Shown here piece after piece: positions 47,601 through 55,004 of a stretch of DNA of 64,000 nucleotides (positions are counted from its first letter, which is position 1; each line of letters opens with the position of its first letter). This stretch comes from Myxococcales bacterium. GTDB lineage: Bacteria > Myxococcota_A > UBA9042. The stretch is taken from assembly GCA_947491025.1 (NCBI GenBank), contig CANLIC010000005.1, positions 1-64,000 of the forward strand. Reading direction: 5' to 3'. A program made the position numbers and the translations under genes. Under the pieces are notes generated by a model, which saw only the letters and a list, made by a program, of their open reading frames with translations, made no database searches and was not told the origin of the DNA.

Positions 47601-50058
47601 CGGCAACGTCCTCGGCACCTCGGCCAAGACCGGCAAGGTCTGGCTCGGCAAGGTCGACGACGCCGGGACCGTCATGTGGCGAAGCAGCTTCACCACCGAT
47701 TTTCCGGTCACCGTGCCCGACACCAACCAGCTCGCGCTCAAGGCCACCGATGACGGCGGGGTCATGCTCGCCACGACCCTGGCCACACCGCCCGAGGCGC
47801 CCGGTCAGGCCGCCAAGCCGATGATCGCGACCTACGACGCCGCTGGCGTGCTGCAATCCAAGAAGCTCTATGGCGACCCCAACCTGACCGAGGTTTGCAC
47901 CGAGGCGCTCTTGCAGCCTGGCGATACGTCCTGGCTGGTCGGCAACCGCCTCCCCGGCAACCACGTGCTGGTCATCAACGTGGCGCCCAACGGCCAGCAG
48001 GTCTTCGCGAATGTGTACCCGGCGCTCGGAACCGGCGCCAAGATCCACGCCGTCCTCGGCCGCAAAGGCGGCGCTGTCTGGCTCGTCGGCCACCGCAGCG
48101 CCTCCGGCGGCCAGGAGGGCCTCATCGTCGGCCTCGACGCCAAGGGCACCCAGGTCCTCGTCCGCGCCTTGCCGCCGACGAATTTCTCCAACCACACGGT
48201 GATGTTGTTGACCGAGGCTGCCGCGCGCGCCGACGGGGCGGTCGTCATCGCCGGCGCCATGCAGTCGGGCCTCGGGCGCTTTCCGTTCCGCGCGCTGCTG
48301 CACGACGACGCCACGCCCTGGGCCTTTGAGGTCGCGCCCAGCAGCGGCAACTTCTTCGCCCTCGGCGTCGGCCCTGGCGACCACTTCGTCGCCGCCGGAG
48401 ACACCAAGCCCATCGGCGCCACCACCTACACCGCGAGCGCCGATGGCCTCGAGCGCTGGATCAACGCGCCGTGGTCGGCCCAGACCCCAGACGTCACGGC
48501 CTGGTTCGGCGCCGCCGCGCACCCGAAGGGCGGCTGGTGGCTGGTCGGCGCCAAGGTCATCAGCGGCAAGGGCTCCGCCGATGGCGTCTTTCCGCGCCTT
48601 GGCCGCCTCGATGGCTGGGGCCGCGCCTCCTGCGCCGCCTCGGGCGCCTGCGCCACCCTCGCGACGAAGGCCTGCGACGACGGCGAGGACTGCACCGCCG
48701 ACGGCTGCTCGCCGGCCAAGGGCTGCGGCAGCGTCGCGGTCTCGCAGCTCCGCTGCCGGGCCAAGGACGGCTGTAGCAGCATCGGCCTCTGCCAGAACGG
48801 CGCCTGCCCGCAGACCGACGACGGCCGGCTCTGGGCTGCCAAGCTGCAAAGCGACGCCACGGTCTACGCCGTCTCCGCGCTGCCCGACGGCCGCTCGCTG
48901 TGGGCGGGTACGATCGCGATCGGTGGCGCCCCGGAGGTCGTAGTCGGCCGCAACGACGTCTATGGCAACGCGGAGTTTGGCACCACCTACAAGCTCAACA
49001 AGACCGGCATCGCGCAGCAATACGCCTTTGCGCACGACGTGCTGCCGACCGCGGATGGCGGGTTTCTCGTCGCTGGCACCGGGCGCGAGAACGACAAGCA
49101 CCTCGAGGGCTGCACCAACTGCCTCAAGCGCTGGCGCAACCTGCGCCGCTTCGGCAGCGCCGGCCAGCAGCTCTGGGAGATCTACCCCGACGGCGACGCG
49201 GCCCAGGAGTCCGACGACCTGCACCGCCTGAGCGATGGCACCTTCGCCTGGCTGTGGCGCGACGCTGAGGGCGCCAAAGTGACCCGCCTCAACGACGCTG
49301 GCACCGTCGTCTGGGAGGTCGGCCCCTACACGCCGCCCACGCTGCCGGCCTCGCCCGCCCTCGAGAAGAAGGTCTTTGGCCTGCGCGGCCTGGCGCTGAC
49401 CGGCAACCGCCTGCGCGTCATGGGCTGGCGCTTCGGCGGCGTCGTGCGCCGGCCCTTCGGCGTCGTGCTTGACGTCAATGGCGTGCCGATCGTCATCGCC
49501 CACGAGCCGATCGGGCCGATCGCCGGCGGCTACATGCCCATCGACATGGCTCCGGCGGCCAACGACGGCGTCTACGTGCTGGTGCACGAGGTCCACGGCA
49601 GCGCGACCGTGACCAAGGTCGTCCAGATGGATGGCAATTTCGTGCCTGGGCAGTGGTACAACTTCAACGACGACGTGACCCACACCGGCTGGGCCGTGCT
49701 CAACACTGGCACCGAGCTGCTGCTCGCCGGCCTCGGCGTCAAGGGCGGCACCGACGCCCAGTGGTTCGAGCGCCGCACCCTCTACGGCGCCCGCATCGCG
49801 CGCACCCTGCTCTCGGCCGCCGGGCCGCTCTTTGGCCTCGCCACCTTCGCGGGCGGCGACATGTTGGTCGGCGGCCGCGCCAAGGCCGGCGGCGTTAGCG
49901 CAGGCGCTCTTCGTCGCCTCAGCCCCTACGGTCAGCCGAGCTGCAAGGACGCCGGCATCTGTGCCGAAAAGACCCTGAAAGACTGCGACGACGGCAACGG
50001 CTGCACCTTCGACGCTTGCGACCCGGTCAAGGGTTGCGTCCACTCCGGCGGCTGCTAG
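44605..50058 (+). CDS. Giant Cys-repeat and beta-propeller lipoprotein
   Basis: This is an 1817-residue protein. The N-terminal signal ends in AAAACAS. Residues 38-75 are almost pure Ala with periodic Asp/Glu, a probable helix. Residues 80-960 are Cys modules of the types CxDGxxCTxGDxC and CxCxxDxDCxxxDDGxxCNG. From about residue 965, beta-propeller-like repeats follow (GGFIAGYVWSGN, GGAVWLVGHRSASG). These are split by a Cys cassette (about residues 1340-1395) and resume before a final Cys block ending in VHSGGC. The same propeller-cassette-propeller plan occurs in the lipoprotein at 57677-61396. A surface protein, probably adhesive or scaffold; no catalytic motif is seen. Confidence 0.83.
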   Translation: MPLRTDRRAFCPAPFAIALWLGSVAAAAACASDASDDAAQAVAAAEAAADAAAAAAASAADAAAAVAAAGADGGADGGRVAGTPCTKAADCKAPSGPCQAVACVGGACVGFAHDGGCEDGDPCTLGDICKAGTCTAGSNVCECASAADCEKVDPCAGVAVCDTSAFPHRCKVDASKAPVCKGDTGSSCSKEVCVAAQGGCAVVPTAQAWLDCTPAGCTWRAAPPGLPAALAPLACDDGDPCTSGDVCAGASCTPGANACACKADADCKDDSDVCNGKPFCDKGALPWSCKINPATVVSCSAADDTACSKAVCDAKTGACAAAPIEATAKVCTGTACTFVAATPDPKAPPTPCDDGNVCTVGEVCGAGVCKASADVCKCGSDADCASKEDGDACNGTLYCDLQKGSCELNPATVIHCQTVDDTACSKHVCYPKSGLCAPAPVELAELVCADKACAYALKKPGSNASKPTPCDDGNACTSGEACALGACSGGVDTCACSKDADCAKLDDGDVCNGVPYCDKAKQSCVANPKSVVVCQSVGDTACAKNACDPKSGACAPTSVGKTVEVCAEIAGKTQCVLEVSAEAEALGVGCQDGDPCTKSDVCKGGSCVAGAYTCACSADKDCLGQDDGNVCNGTMFCDKAKGTCKHNPATIVTCPTVADTPCLKNACHPSTGVCQAVAIAKAQSVCSGVDCHFEVRLGAESTVTVACEDGATCTKGDACGGGICKPGVFTCECDSNVDCAAKDDGNLCNGVPYCDKSNLAAPKCKENPASAVLCPPSQSFCAQNACDPALGTCVQVAAHQGKSCDDGTLCTEADACDGGQCKGNALVCDDGNACSNDSCVSAKGCVHAFKGCDDGNGCTVDVCDGKTGACVHDAVALDAKGCSDGDPCTLGDACKAGSCSSGPPPLCPAPKEACQQAQCVPQGASAYQCVTVLASDGTPCEGGGGCTLDAVCSKGACVPGKAERLGVSTDPEHKTGNLRWTAVEPAPSGGGFIAGYVWSGNVLGTSAKTGKVWLGKVDDAGTVMWRSSFTTDFPVTVPDTNQLALKATDDGGVMLATTLATPPEAPGQAAKPMIATYDAAGVLQSKKLYGDPNLTEVCTEALLQPGDTSWLVGNRLPGNHVLVINVAPNGQQVFANVYPALGTGAKIHAVLGRKGGAVWLVGHRSASGGQEGLIVGLDAKGTQVLVRALPPTNFSNHTVMLLTEAAARADGAVVIAGAMQSGLGRFPFRALLHDDATPWAFEVAPSSGNFFALGVGPGDHFVAAGDTKPIGATTYTASADGLERWINAPWSAQTPDVTAWFGAAAHPKGGWWLVGAKVISGKGSADGVFPRLGRLDGWGRASCAASGACATLATKACDDGEDCTADGCSPAKGCGSVAVSQLRCRAKDGCSSIGLCQNGACPQTDDGRLWAAKLQSDATVYAVSALPDGRSLWAGTIAIGGAPEVVVGRNDVYGNAEFGTTYKLNKTGIAQQYAFAHDVLPTADGGFLVAGTGRENDKHLEGCTNCLKRWRNLRRFGSAGQQLWEIYPDGDAAQESDDLHRLSDGTFAWLWRDAEGAKVTRLNDAGTVVWEVGPYTPPTLPASPALEKKVFGLRGLALTGNRLRVMGWRFGGVVRRPFGVVLDVNGVPIVIAHEPIGPIAGGYMPIDMAPAANDGVYVLVHEVHGSATVTKVVQMDGNFVPGQWYNFNDDVTHTGWAVLNTGTELLLAGLGVKGGTDAQWFERRTLYGARIARTLLSAAGPLFGLATFAGGDMLVGGRAKAGGVSAGALRRLSPYGQPSCKDAGICAEKTLKDCDDGNGCTFDACDPVKGCVHSGGC

Positions 50059-50100
50059 CCCGCACCCGTCCTTGTCCGCCGCAGAGCCAGGAGCCGCGCC

Positions 50101-50586
50101 ATGAGCCACCGTCCGCCAAGCGTCATCAGCGAACAGCGCAACGACTACGGGTTCTCGACCGAGGTGCGGGTCCGCCTCTCGGAGACCGACGCGGTCGGCA
50201 TCGTCTACTTCGGCAGCTTCTCGACCTACCTCGACGTCGGCCGCATGGACTACCTGTCGCACCTCGGCCTCGACCAGCAGGTCGGTGCCCACGCCGTCGG
50301 GACCATCGCCCACTTGCCGCCTGGCGCTGTCGCTGGCCTGCACCTGCGCTTTCACCGCCCGGCTCGCTACAAGGACACGCTGGTCGTCCACGTGCGCGTC
50401 GCCCACATGGGTCGCAGCAGCTACACTTTTCACATGTGGATCACCGACAAGCGTCATCCGCGGACGGTCGCCACGGGCGAGCTGACGCTGGTCTGGCTCG
50501 ACCAGGCGTTCTTGCCGGCGGCGATTCCTGAGGCGTTTCGGTCGACGGTCTTGGCGTTTGAGGGGGAAGCGGCGGAGGCGGGGTAG
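50101..50586 (+). CDS. YbgC/4-hydroxybenzoyl-CoA thioesterase-family protein
   Basis: This is a 161-residue protein. ATG at 50101 has AGGAG seven bases upstream. RLSETDAVGIVYFGSFSTYL contains the acyl-CoA thioesterase hot-dog motif, with Asp as the catalytic residue. GLHLRFHRPARYKDTL and GRSSYTFHMWI fit the rest of the fold. It should hydrolyse an acyl-CoA or acyl-ACP in the cytoplasm. The substrate cannot be read from the sequence. No clear operon partner. Confidence 0.88.
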   Translation: MSHRPPSVISEQRNDYGFSTEVRVRLSETDAVGIVYFGSFSTYLDVGRMDYLSHLGLDQQVGAHAVGTIAHLPPGAVAGLHLRFHRPARYKDTLVVHVRVAHMGRSSYTFHMWITDKRHPRTVATGELTLVWLDQAFLPAAIPEAFRSTVLAFEGEAAEAG

Positions 50587-50747
50587 GGCGCTGCGCGGAG
50601 TCGCGGTGTCGCCGGGCGCGGGTCCTACAGCTGTCCCGGGTCGACGGCCCAGGACGCCGCGATTGCCGACGCCGACTCCTGCATTGCCTGGCTCCCCGCC
50701 ATGCCCTACCCTCGGCGAGGCGCCCACGCGCGCCCAAACCAACACCC

Positions 50748-52796
50748 ATGAACACCCCATCCCCCGCTCCCGCCGCTCCACTCGCCGCCTGGCCGCGCCT
50801 TGGCCTCTGCCTGCTCCTGTGCCTCAGCGCCCACTGCAGCAGCGAAGACGGCGCGTCCGCCGAGCGCGACGCCAACAACGACAGCGCCATCTCCGACGCC
50901 AGCGTCTGGCAGCTGCAAGGCCAGGCGCTCTCGAGCATCTCCTGCCAGGTGTCGACGGCCACCGGCTACAAATCGGGTAATCCGTTCACGATTCACGTCG
51001 TCCACGTCGATGGCAAGCCGGTCGAGGTCCACACCGCCAACGCCTATTACGTCATGGCGCAAGCGGCCGCCAAGGCGGGCGTTCACCTCGCGGTGGTGTC
51101 CGGCTTCCGCACCATGGCCCAGCAGCAAACGCTGTACAATTGCTACAAGTGCTGCTGCTGCAACAGCTGCAACCTCGCCGCCGTGCCCGGCACCAGCAAC
51201 CACCAGAGCGGCCACGCCCTCGACCTGAACACCAGCAGCCCGGGCGTCTACGCCTGGCTGACCAAGCATGGCCAGACCTACGGCTGGAAGCGGACGGTCC
51301 CCTCCGAGGCCTGGCACTGGGAGTGGTGGGGCGGCGGCCCAGGTGGCGGCCCCTGCGCAGCCGACGGCGATAAAGACGGCGTCGCCGACAGCAAGGACAA
51401 CTGCCCGACGGTCGCCAACAAGACGCAAGCCGACGCCGACAAGGATGGAAAAGGCGACGCCTGCGACAGCGACGACGACAACGATGGCGTGGCGGACACC
51501 AAGGACAACTGCCCAACCACGGCCAACAAGGTCCAGACCGACACCGACAAGGACGGCAAAGGCGACACCTGCGACAGCGACGACGACAACGACAAGGTCT
51601 TGGACACCAAGGACAACTGCGACCTCGTCAAGAACGCCGACCAGAAGGACACCGACAAGGACAGCAAGGGTGACGCCTGCGATGGCGACGACGACAACGA
51701 CGGCGCCCTCGACGCCAAGGACAACTGCCCGGTCACCGTCAACAAGGACCAGAAAGACAGCGACAAGGACGGCAAGGGCGATGTCTGCGAGGACGACGAC
51801 GACAACGACAAGGTGCCCGACAAGTCCGACAACTGCCCGCTGACCGCCAACGCCGACCAGGCCGACCTCGACGCCGACCTCAAGGGCGACGCCTGCGACA
51901 GCGACGACGATGGCGACGGCGCACTGGACGCCAAGGACAACTGCCCCGTGGCCGCCAACGCCGACCAGGCCGACCTCGACGGCGACGGCCAGGGCGACGC
52001 CTGCGATGGCGATGACGACGGCGATGGCGCCCTGGACGCCGCTGACATGTGCCCGCTGGCCAAAGAGGCGACCCAGCTCGACAGCGACGGCGACGGCGTC
52101 GGCGACGTCTGCGATCCCGATCTCGATGGCGACGGCGTCGACAACAGCGCCGACAAATGCCCGAAAGAGGCCGACGCCGACCAGGCCGACTTCGACGGCG
52201 ACGGCGTCGGCGACGCCTGTGATCCCGACGGCGATGGCGACGGCATCGGCGAGCAAGGCGCAGGCACCGGCGTCGGCGGTGCGGCCGACAACTGCCCGTG
52301 GACGCCCAACGCCGACCAGAAGGACGGCGACGGCGACGGCCAAGGCGACGCCTGCGACGACACCCCGACCGGCCCGCCGAGCGAGTGCGAGGGTGGCGGC
52401 AAAGACGTGGACGGCGGCAGCACGACCGACGACAGCGGCGGCGACGGCGCAGACGGGGCCTCCGCCGCCGACGCTGCCGGCGGCTCCACGACCGACGATA
52501 GCGCCGGCGACGGCGACAGCGCAGGCCAGGGCGATGGCGGCGCCGCAGCCAGCACGGACACTGCCGGCGCCGGAGCGGGCAGCGACATCCACGCCGAAGA
52601 CCGCGCACCTGCGCCGAACATCCCTGGCAGCGGGCTGAGCCAGGCCGCGCCCGCCGGCTGCAGCGCATCGGGTGGCCATTCGCCGAACGGCGCCCCGCGC
52701 AACGCCATCGTGCTCCTCCTCGCGCTCGGGCTGATGTGGGCGGTGCGGCGTTCGCGCCCCCGCGTCTCGGTCGGCTCGCCGCAGCCCAGGCGATAG
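50748..52796 (+). CDS. VanY-like D,D-carboxypeptidase with thrombospondin type 3 repeats and MYXO-CTERM-like tail
   Basis: This is a 682-residue protein. The signal ends in CLSAHC, a lipobox (Cys30), though the ribosome binding site is weak. Residues 75-200 are an M15/VanY domain: VVSGFRTMAQQQ, SNHQSGHALDLN (zinc His and Asp) and EAWHWEWW. An inserted loop holds NCYKCCCCNSCN, seven cysteines. Residues 205-541 are about nine thrombospondin type 3 calcium-binding repeats (DKDGKGDACDSDDDNDGVAD). A Gly/Asp/Ser linker is followed by AGCSASGG, a hydrophobic segment and an Arg-rich end, matching the MYXO-CTERM type of sorting tail. It probably trims peptidoglycan stems and is held at the surface. 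Confidence 0.9.
   Translation: MNTPSPAPAAPLAAWPRLGLCLLLCLSAHCSSEDGASAERDANNDSAISDASVWQLQGQALSSISCQVSTATGYKSGNPFTIHVVHVDGKPVEVHTANAYYVMAQAAAKAGVHLAVVSGFRTMAQQQTLYNCYKCCCCNSCNLAAVPGTSNHQSGHALDLNTSSPGVYAWLTKHGQTYGWKRTVPSEAWHWEWWGGGPGGGPCAADGDKDGVADSKDNCPTVANKTQADADKDGKGDACDSDDDNDGVADTKDNCPTTANKVQTDTDKDGKGDTCDSDDDNDKVLDTKDNCDLVKNADQKDTDKDSKGDACDGDDDNDGALDAKDNCPVTVNKDQKDSDKDGKGDVCEDDDDNDKVPDKSDNCPLTANADQADLDADLKGDACDSDDDGDGALDAKDNCPVAANADQADLDGDGQGDACDGDDDGDGALDAADMCPLAKEATQLDSDGDGVGDVCDPDLDGDGVDNSADKCPKEADADQADFDGDGVGDACDPDGDGDGIGEQGAGTGVGGAADNCPWTPNADQKDGDGDGQGDACDDTPTGPPSECEGGGKDVDGGSTTDDSGGDGADGASAADAAGGSTTDDSAGDGDSAGQGDGGAAASTDTAGAGAGSDIHAEDRAPAPNIPGSGLSQAAPAGCSASGGHSPNGAPRNAIVLLLALGLMWAVRRSRPRVSVGSPQPRR
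51360..52370 (+). repeat. Thrombospondin type 3 coding repeats
   Basis: The array repeats GACAACTGCCC ... GGCGACGCCTGCGAC every 105-117 bp or so. Copies are similar enough at DNA level to allow recombination. Each encodes a D-x-D-x-D-G calcium loop and a disulfide cysteine pair. Confidence 0.8.
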
Positions 52797-54050
52797 GTGA
52801 CGGACCCGCGCCAGGCTCTGGCCGAGCGCTGGGCCCAAGCCCTCGGCCTTGAGCGCGTCGGCTGGCACGTGGCGGCGCTGCGGCTCGACCGCGCCGGTGT
52901 CGCCCTGGCGGTCGATGGCAACCCCGGGCCGCTGCTGCTGTTCCTGGCGCCCGCTGCGGCCGCTGCCCCCCGCTTCGCCGAGGTCGGCGGCGTCGCCCTC
53001 AGCCATGGGGCGCCCGCCAACGCCGCCTTCGCCGCCGACGCCTTCGCCGCCCTGCGCCGTTGCGCGCAGCACCTCGAAGCGCAGGCGCGCCTCCAGCTCG
53101 ACACCGCAGCGCTCTATGCGGCGACCTTGCAGCAGCTGCTGACGCTGCGCGCAGAGCCCCTGCGCGCGCTCCTCGACGCCTGGCCGACGAGCGACGCACC
53201 CACGGCGCGACCGATTCGCCACTGGCTCGACAACGCGCTTGACGCTGGCCTGCCGCCCGAGCTGGTCGAGCCGTCACTTGACCTGCAAGGGTTCGACTTC
53301 AGGCTGATCTGCCAGGCTGTGCCGCCTGAAAGCGGGCCGCGAATCCGGGCCGAGGCAGCCTGCGCGTTTCTCGCGTCGCTGCGGGTGCGCGTCGAGCCTC
53401 AGGCGCTGGAGGCCTTTCTCGTCGAAGCCGGACGGACCTTGCTCGTCGGGGTCGCGGCGTCGCGGCAAGGCCCAGCGCGCGCCAAGGTCTACCTGCTGGC
53501 GGAGGCGCCGACACCGGCGCTTGCCCAGGCGGTGGGTGACCTCTTCGGCGCTGCGGCGGCGGACGCTGTCGACCCGGCGGCGCACCTCATCGGCGTCGAT
53601 CTCGAGGCCGCCCCGGGAACTCGCGTCGGCGAGCCGGCAGGGTCGCCAGAGGCGCCCGCCAACCCCTTGGCTGTGAAGTGCTATGTCCGCCTCGGAGAGG
53701 CGGCAGGCCGGGTCTTGGCCGACGAGCCGCTCGGCGAGCTGCTCCGGCGCCGGGGCCTCGACGCTGCGGCGCTCGAGGTTCACCGCTGCGTTCGCCGCGA
53801 CCTCGCTGGAAAAATCGTCGACGTCTCGCTGCACGCCCACCTGCCGGCGGCGGCGGGTATGGCGCCGGGCATCGCCTGGGCTGAGGCTTCAGGTGCCGAG
53901 GCGGCGGCCGGCTGGTTGCGCGCGGCCGGGGCTCTTGGCTGGCGATGCGGGGTGCTGTCGCAGACGCTCGGCGGCGGCGGGCACGTGTACCTGGCGCTGG
54001 CTAGCCCTGCGGCTGACGCACTACGCGCAGGTACGGCTTCAGCGTCTTGA
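52797..54050 (+). CDS. Unknown protein, possible ABBA-type prenyltransferase-like fold
   Basis: This 417-residue protein has a GTG start directly after the TAG of the peptidase gene. It has no signal peptide. The sequence is Ala/Leu/Arg-rich with repeated strand-helix units. Two strands read AKVYLLAEA (about residue 230) and VKCYVRLGEA (about 293), followed by helices; K-x-Y strands at this spacing recall aromatic prenyltransferases of the ABBA barrel type. The resemblance is weak and no sure catalytic set is visible. The 3' end overlaps the convergent peroxiredoxin gene by 50 bp. Confidence 0.5.
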   Translation: MTDPRQALAERWAQALGLERVGWHVAALRLDRAGVALAVDGNPGPLLLFLAPAAAAAPRFAEVGGVALSHGAPANAAFAADAFAALRRCAQHLEAQARLQLDTAALYAATLQQLLTLRAEPLRALLDAWPTSDAPTARPIRHWLDNALDAGLPPELVEPSLDLQGFDFRLICQAVPPESGPRIRAEAACAFLASLRVRVEPQALEAFLVEAGRTLLVGVAASRQGPARAKVYLLAEAPTPALAQAVGDLFGAAAADAVDPAAHLIGVDLEAAPGTRVGEPAGSPEAPANPLAVKCYVRLGEAAGRVLADEPLGELLRRRGLDAAALEVHRCVRRDLAGKIVDVSLHAHLPAAAGMAPGIAWAEASGAEAAAGWLRAAGALGWRCGVLSQTLGGGGHVYLALASPAADALRAGTASAS

Positions 54051-54663
54051 AGCCTTCTGGGTACTTGCGCCGGGCGTCATCGTCCGACACCGAGGTGGGG
54101 ATGATCACATCATCGCCCGGGCGCCAGTTCACCGGCGTCGCGACGTTGTGGCGGGCATTGAGCTGCAGCGCGTCGAGCAGGCGCATGACCTCGTCGAAGT
54201 TGCGGCCCGCGCTCATCGGGTAGGTCAGCATCGCCTTGATGCGCTTGTCCGGGCCGATGATGAACACCGAGCGCACCGTCGCGTTGTCGAGCGCTGTCCG
54301 GCCGGTCGATGAGTCGCCCGCGGCCTCGGGCAACATGTCGTAGAGCTTCGCGACGGCCAGGGTCGGGTCGCCGATGAGCGGGTAATTGACCGCCGCGCCT
54401 TGGGTCTCCTCGATGTCCGCCGCCCAGCGCTGGTGCTGGTCCACTGGGTCGACAGAGAGGCCGATGACCTTGGTGTTGCGGGCCTCGAAGGCGAACTTGA
54501 GCTTGGCCACCGCGCCGAGCTCCGTGGTGCAGACCGGCGTGAAGTCCTTGGGATGCGAGAACAAGATCGCCCAGTCGGTGCCGATCCACTCGTGAAACTG
54601 GATGGGCCCTTGGCTGGTCTCGGCCTGAAAGTCGGGGGCGATGGAGTTGATTCGGAGCGACAT
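54001..54663 (-). CDS. 1-Cys peroxiredoxin (Prx6 type)
   Basis: This is a 220-residue protein. FSHPKDFTPVCTTE holds the peroxidatic Cys45 with the conserved Pro and Thr. VIGLSVDPVDQHQRWAADIE and NYPLIGDPTLAVAKLYDML match the Prx6 group, as does the C-terminal extension (ATPVNWRPGDDVIIPTSVSD). There is no clear resolving cysteine, so it is 1-Cys. It reduces hydrogen peroxide or lipid peroxides in the cytoplasm. GAGGAG lies upstream of the ATG. Its last 50 bases lie inside the 3' end of the convergent gene. Confidence 0.94.
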   Translation of the reverse strand: MSLRINSIAPDFQAETSQGPIQFHEWIGTDWAILFSHPKDFTPVCTTELGAVAKLKFAFEARNTKVIGLSVDPVDQHQRWAADIEETQGAAVNYPLIGDPTLAVAKLYDMLPEAAGDSSTGRTALDNATVRSVFIIGPDKRIKAMLTYPMSAGRNFDEVMRLLDALQLNARHNVATPVNWRPGDDVIIPTSVSDDDARRKYPEGFKTLKPYLRVVRQPQG

Positions 54664-55004
54664 GGCGGGTCTCCTCGATGCGGCAGTGCGCGGCGCTGGC
54701 GGCGGACGTGGGGCGGGGGCCGGGGCACGGGCGCCCAGGACGGCGTCCCCCGGGACGAGCGCGACGCTGCCTGTGGCGACGCCTGTCGTCAACGTCTGGG
54801 CGCGCACGTTGGCGCAACGAGGCGAGGTCCTGCGCCATCGGCGGCACTGGCAGGGCGCTCCGGGCGTCTGTGCCCGAACTGGGCCGAAGTCATCGACCGG
54901 GGCGGCCGATCGATTCAGCCTTTGGAATGCAGCGGGTCTCGGCCCCTGGCGTCACATCTGGGCGCCTGGCGCTGCGACGCATAGAAGCGGCCGAGGGCGA
55001 TCTC
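54664..55004. other. Intergenic region, nothing recognised
   Basis: This 341-bp region lies between the peroxiredoxin start and the stop of the KOW-like gene. It probably carries the peroxiredoxin promoter. No OxyR-like palindrome, RNA gene or terminator stands out. Confidence 0.45.

Noticed and set aside
45718-50781. A 1687-codon open frame on the minus strand opposite the giant lipoprotein
   Set aside because: It is the antisense shadow of a GC-rich Cys-repeat gene; it is Ala/Val/Gly/Asp low complexity, has no domains and no ribosome binding site. The plus strand has signal peptide, motifs and repeats.
52788-52800. Readthrough fusion of the VanY-like gene and the next gene
   Set aside because: The first protein ends with a complete sorting tail at TAG, and the next gene has its own GTG immediately after; nothing suggests a joined product.
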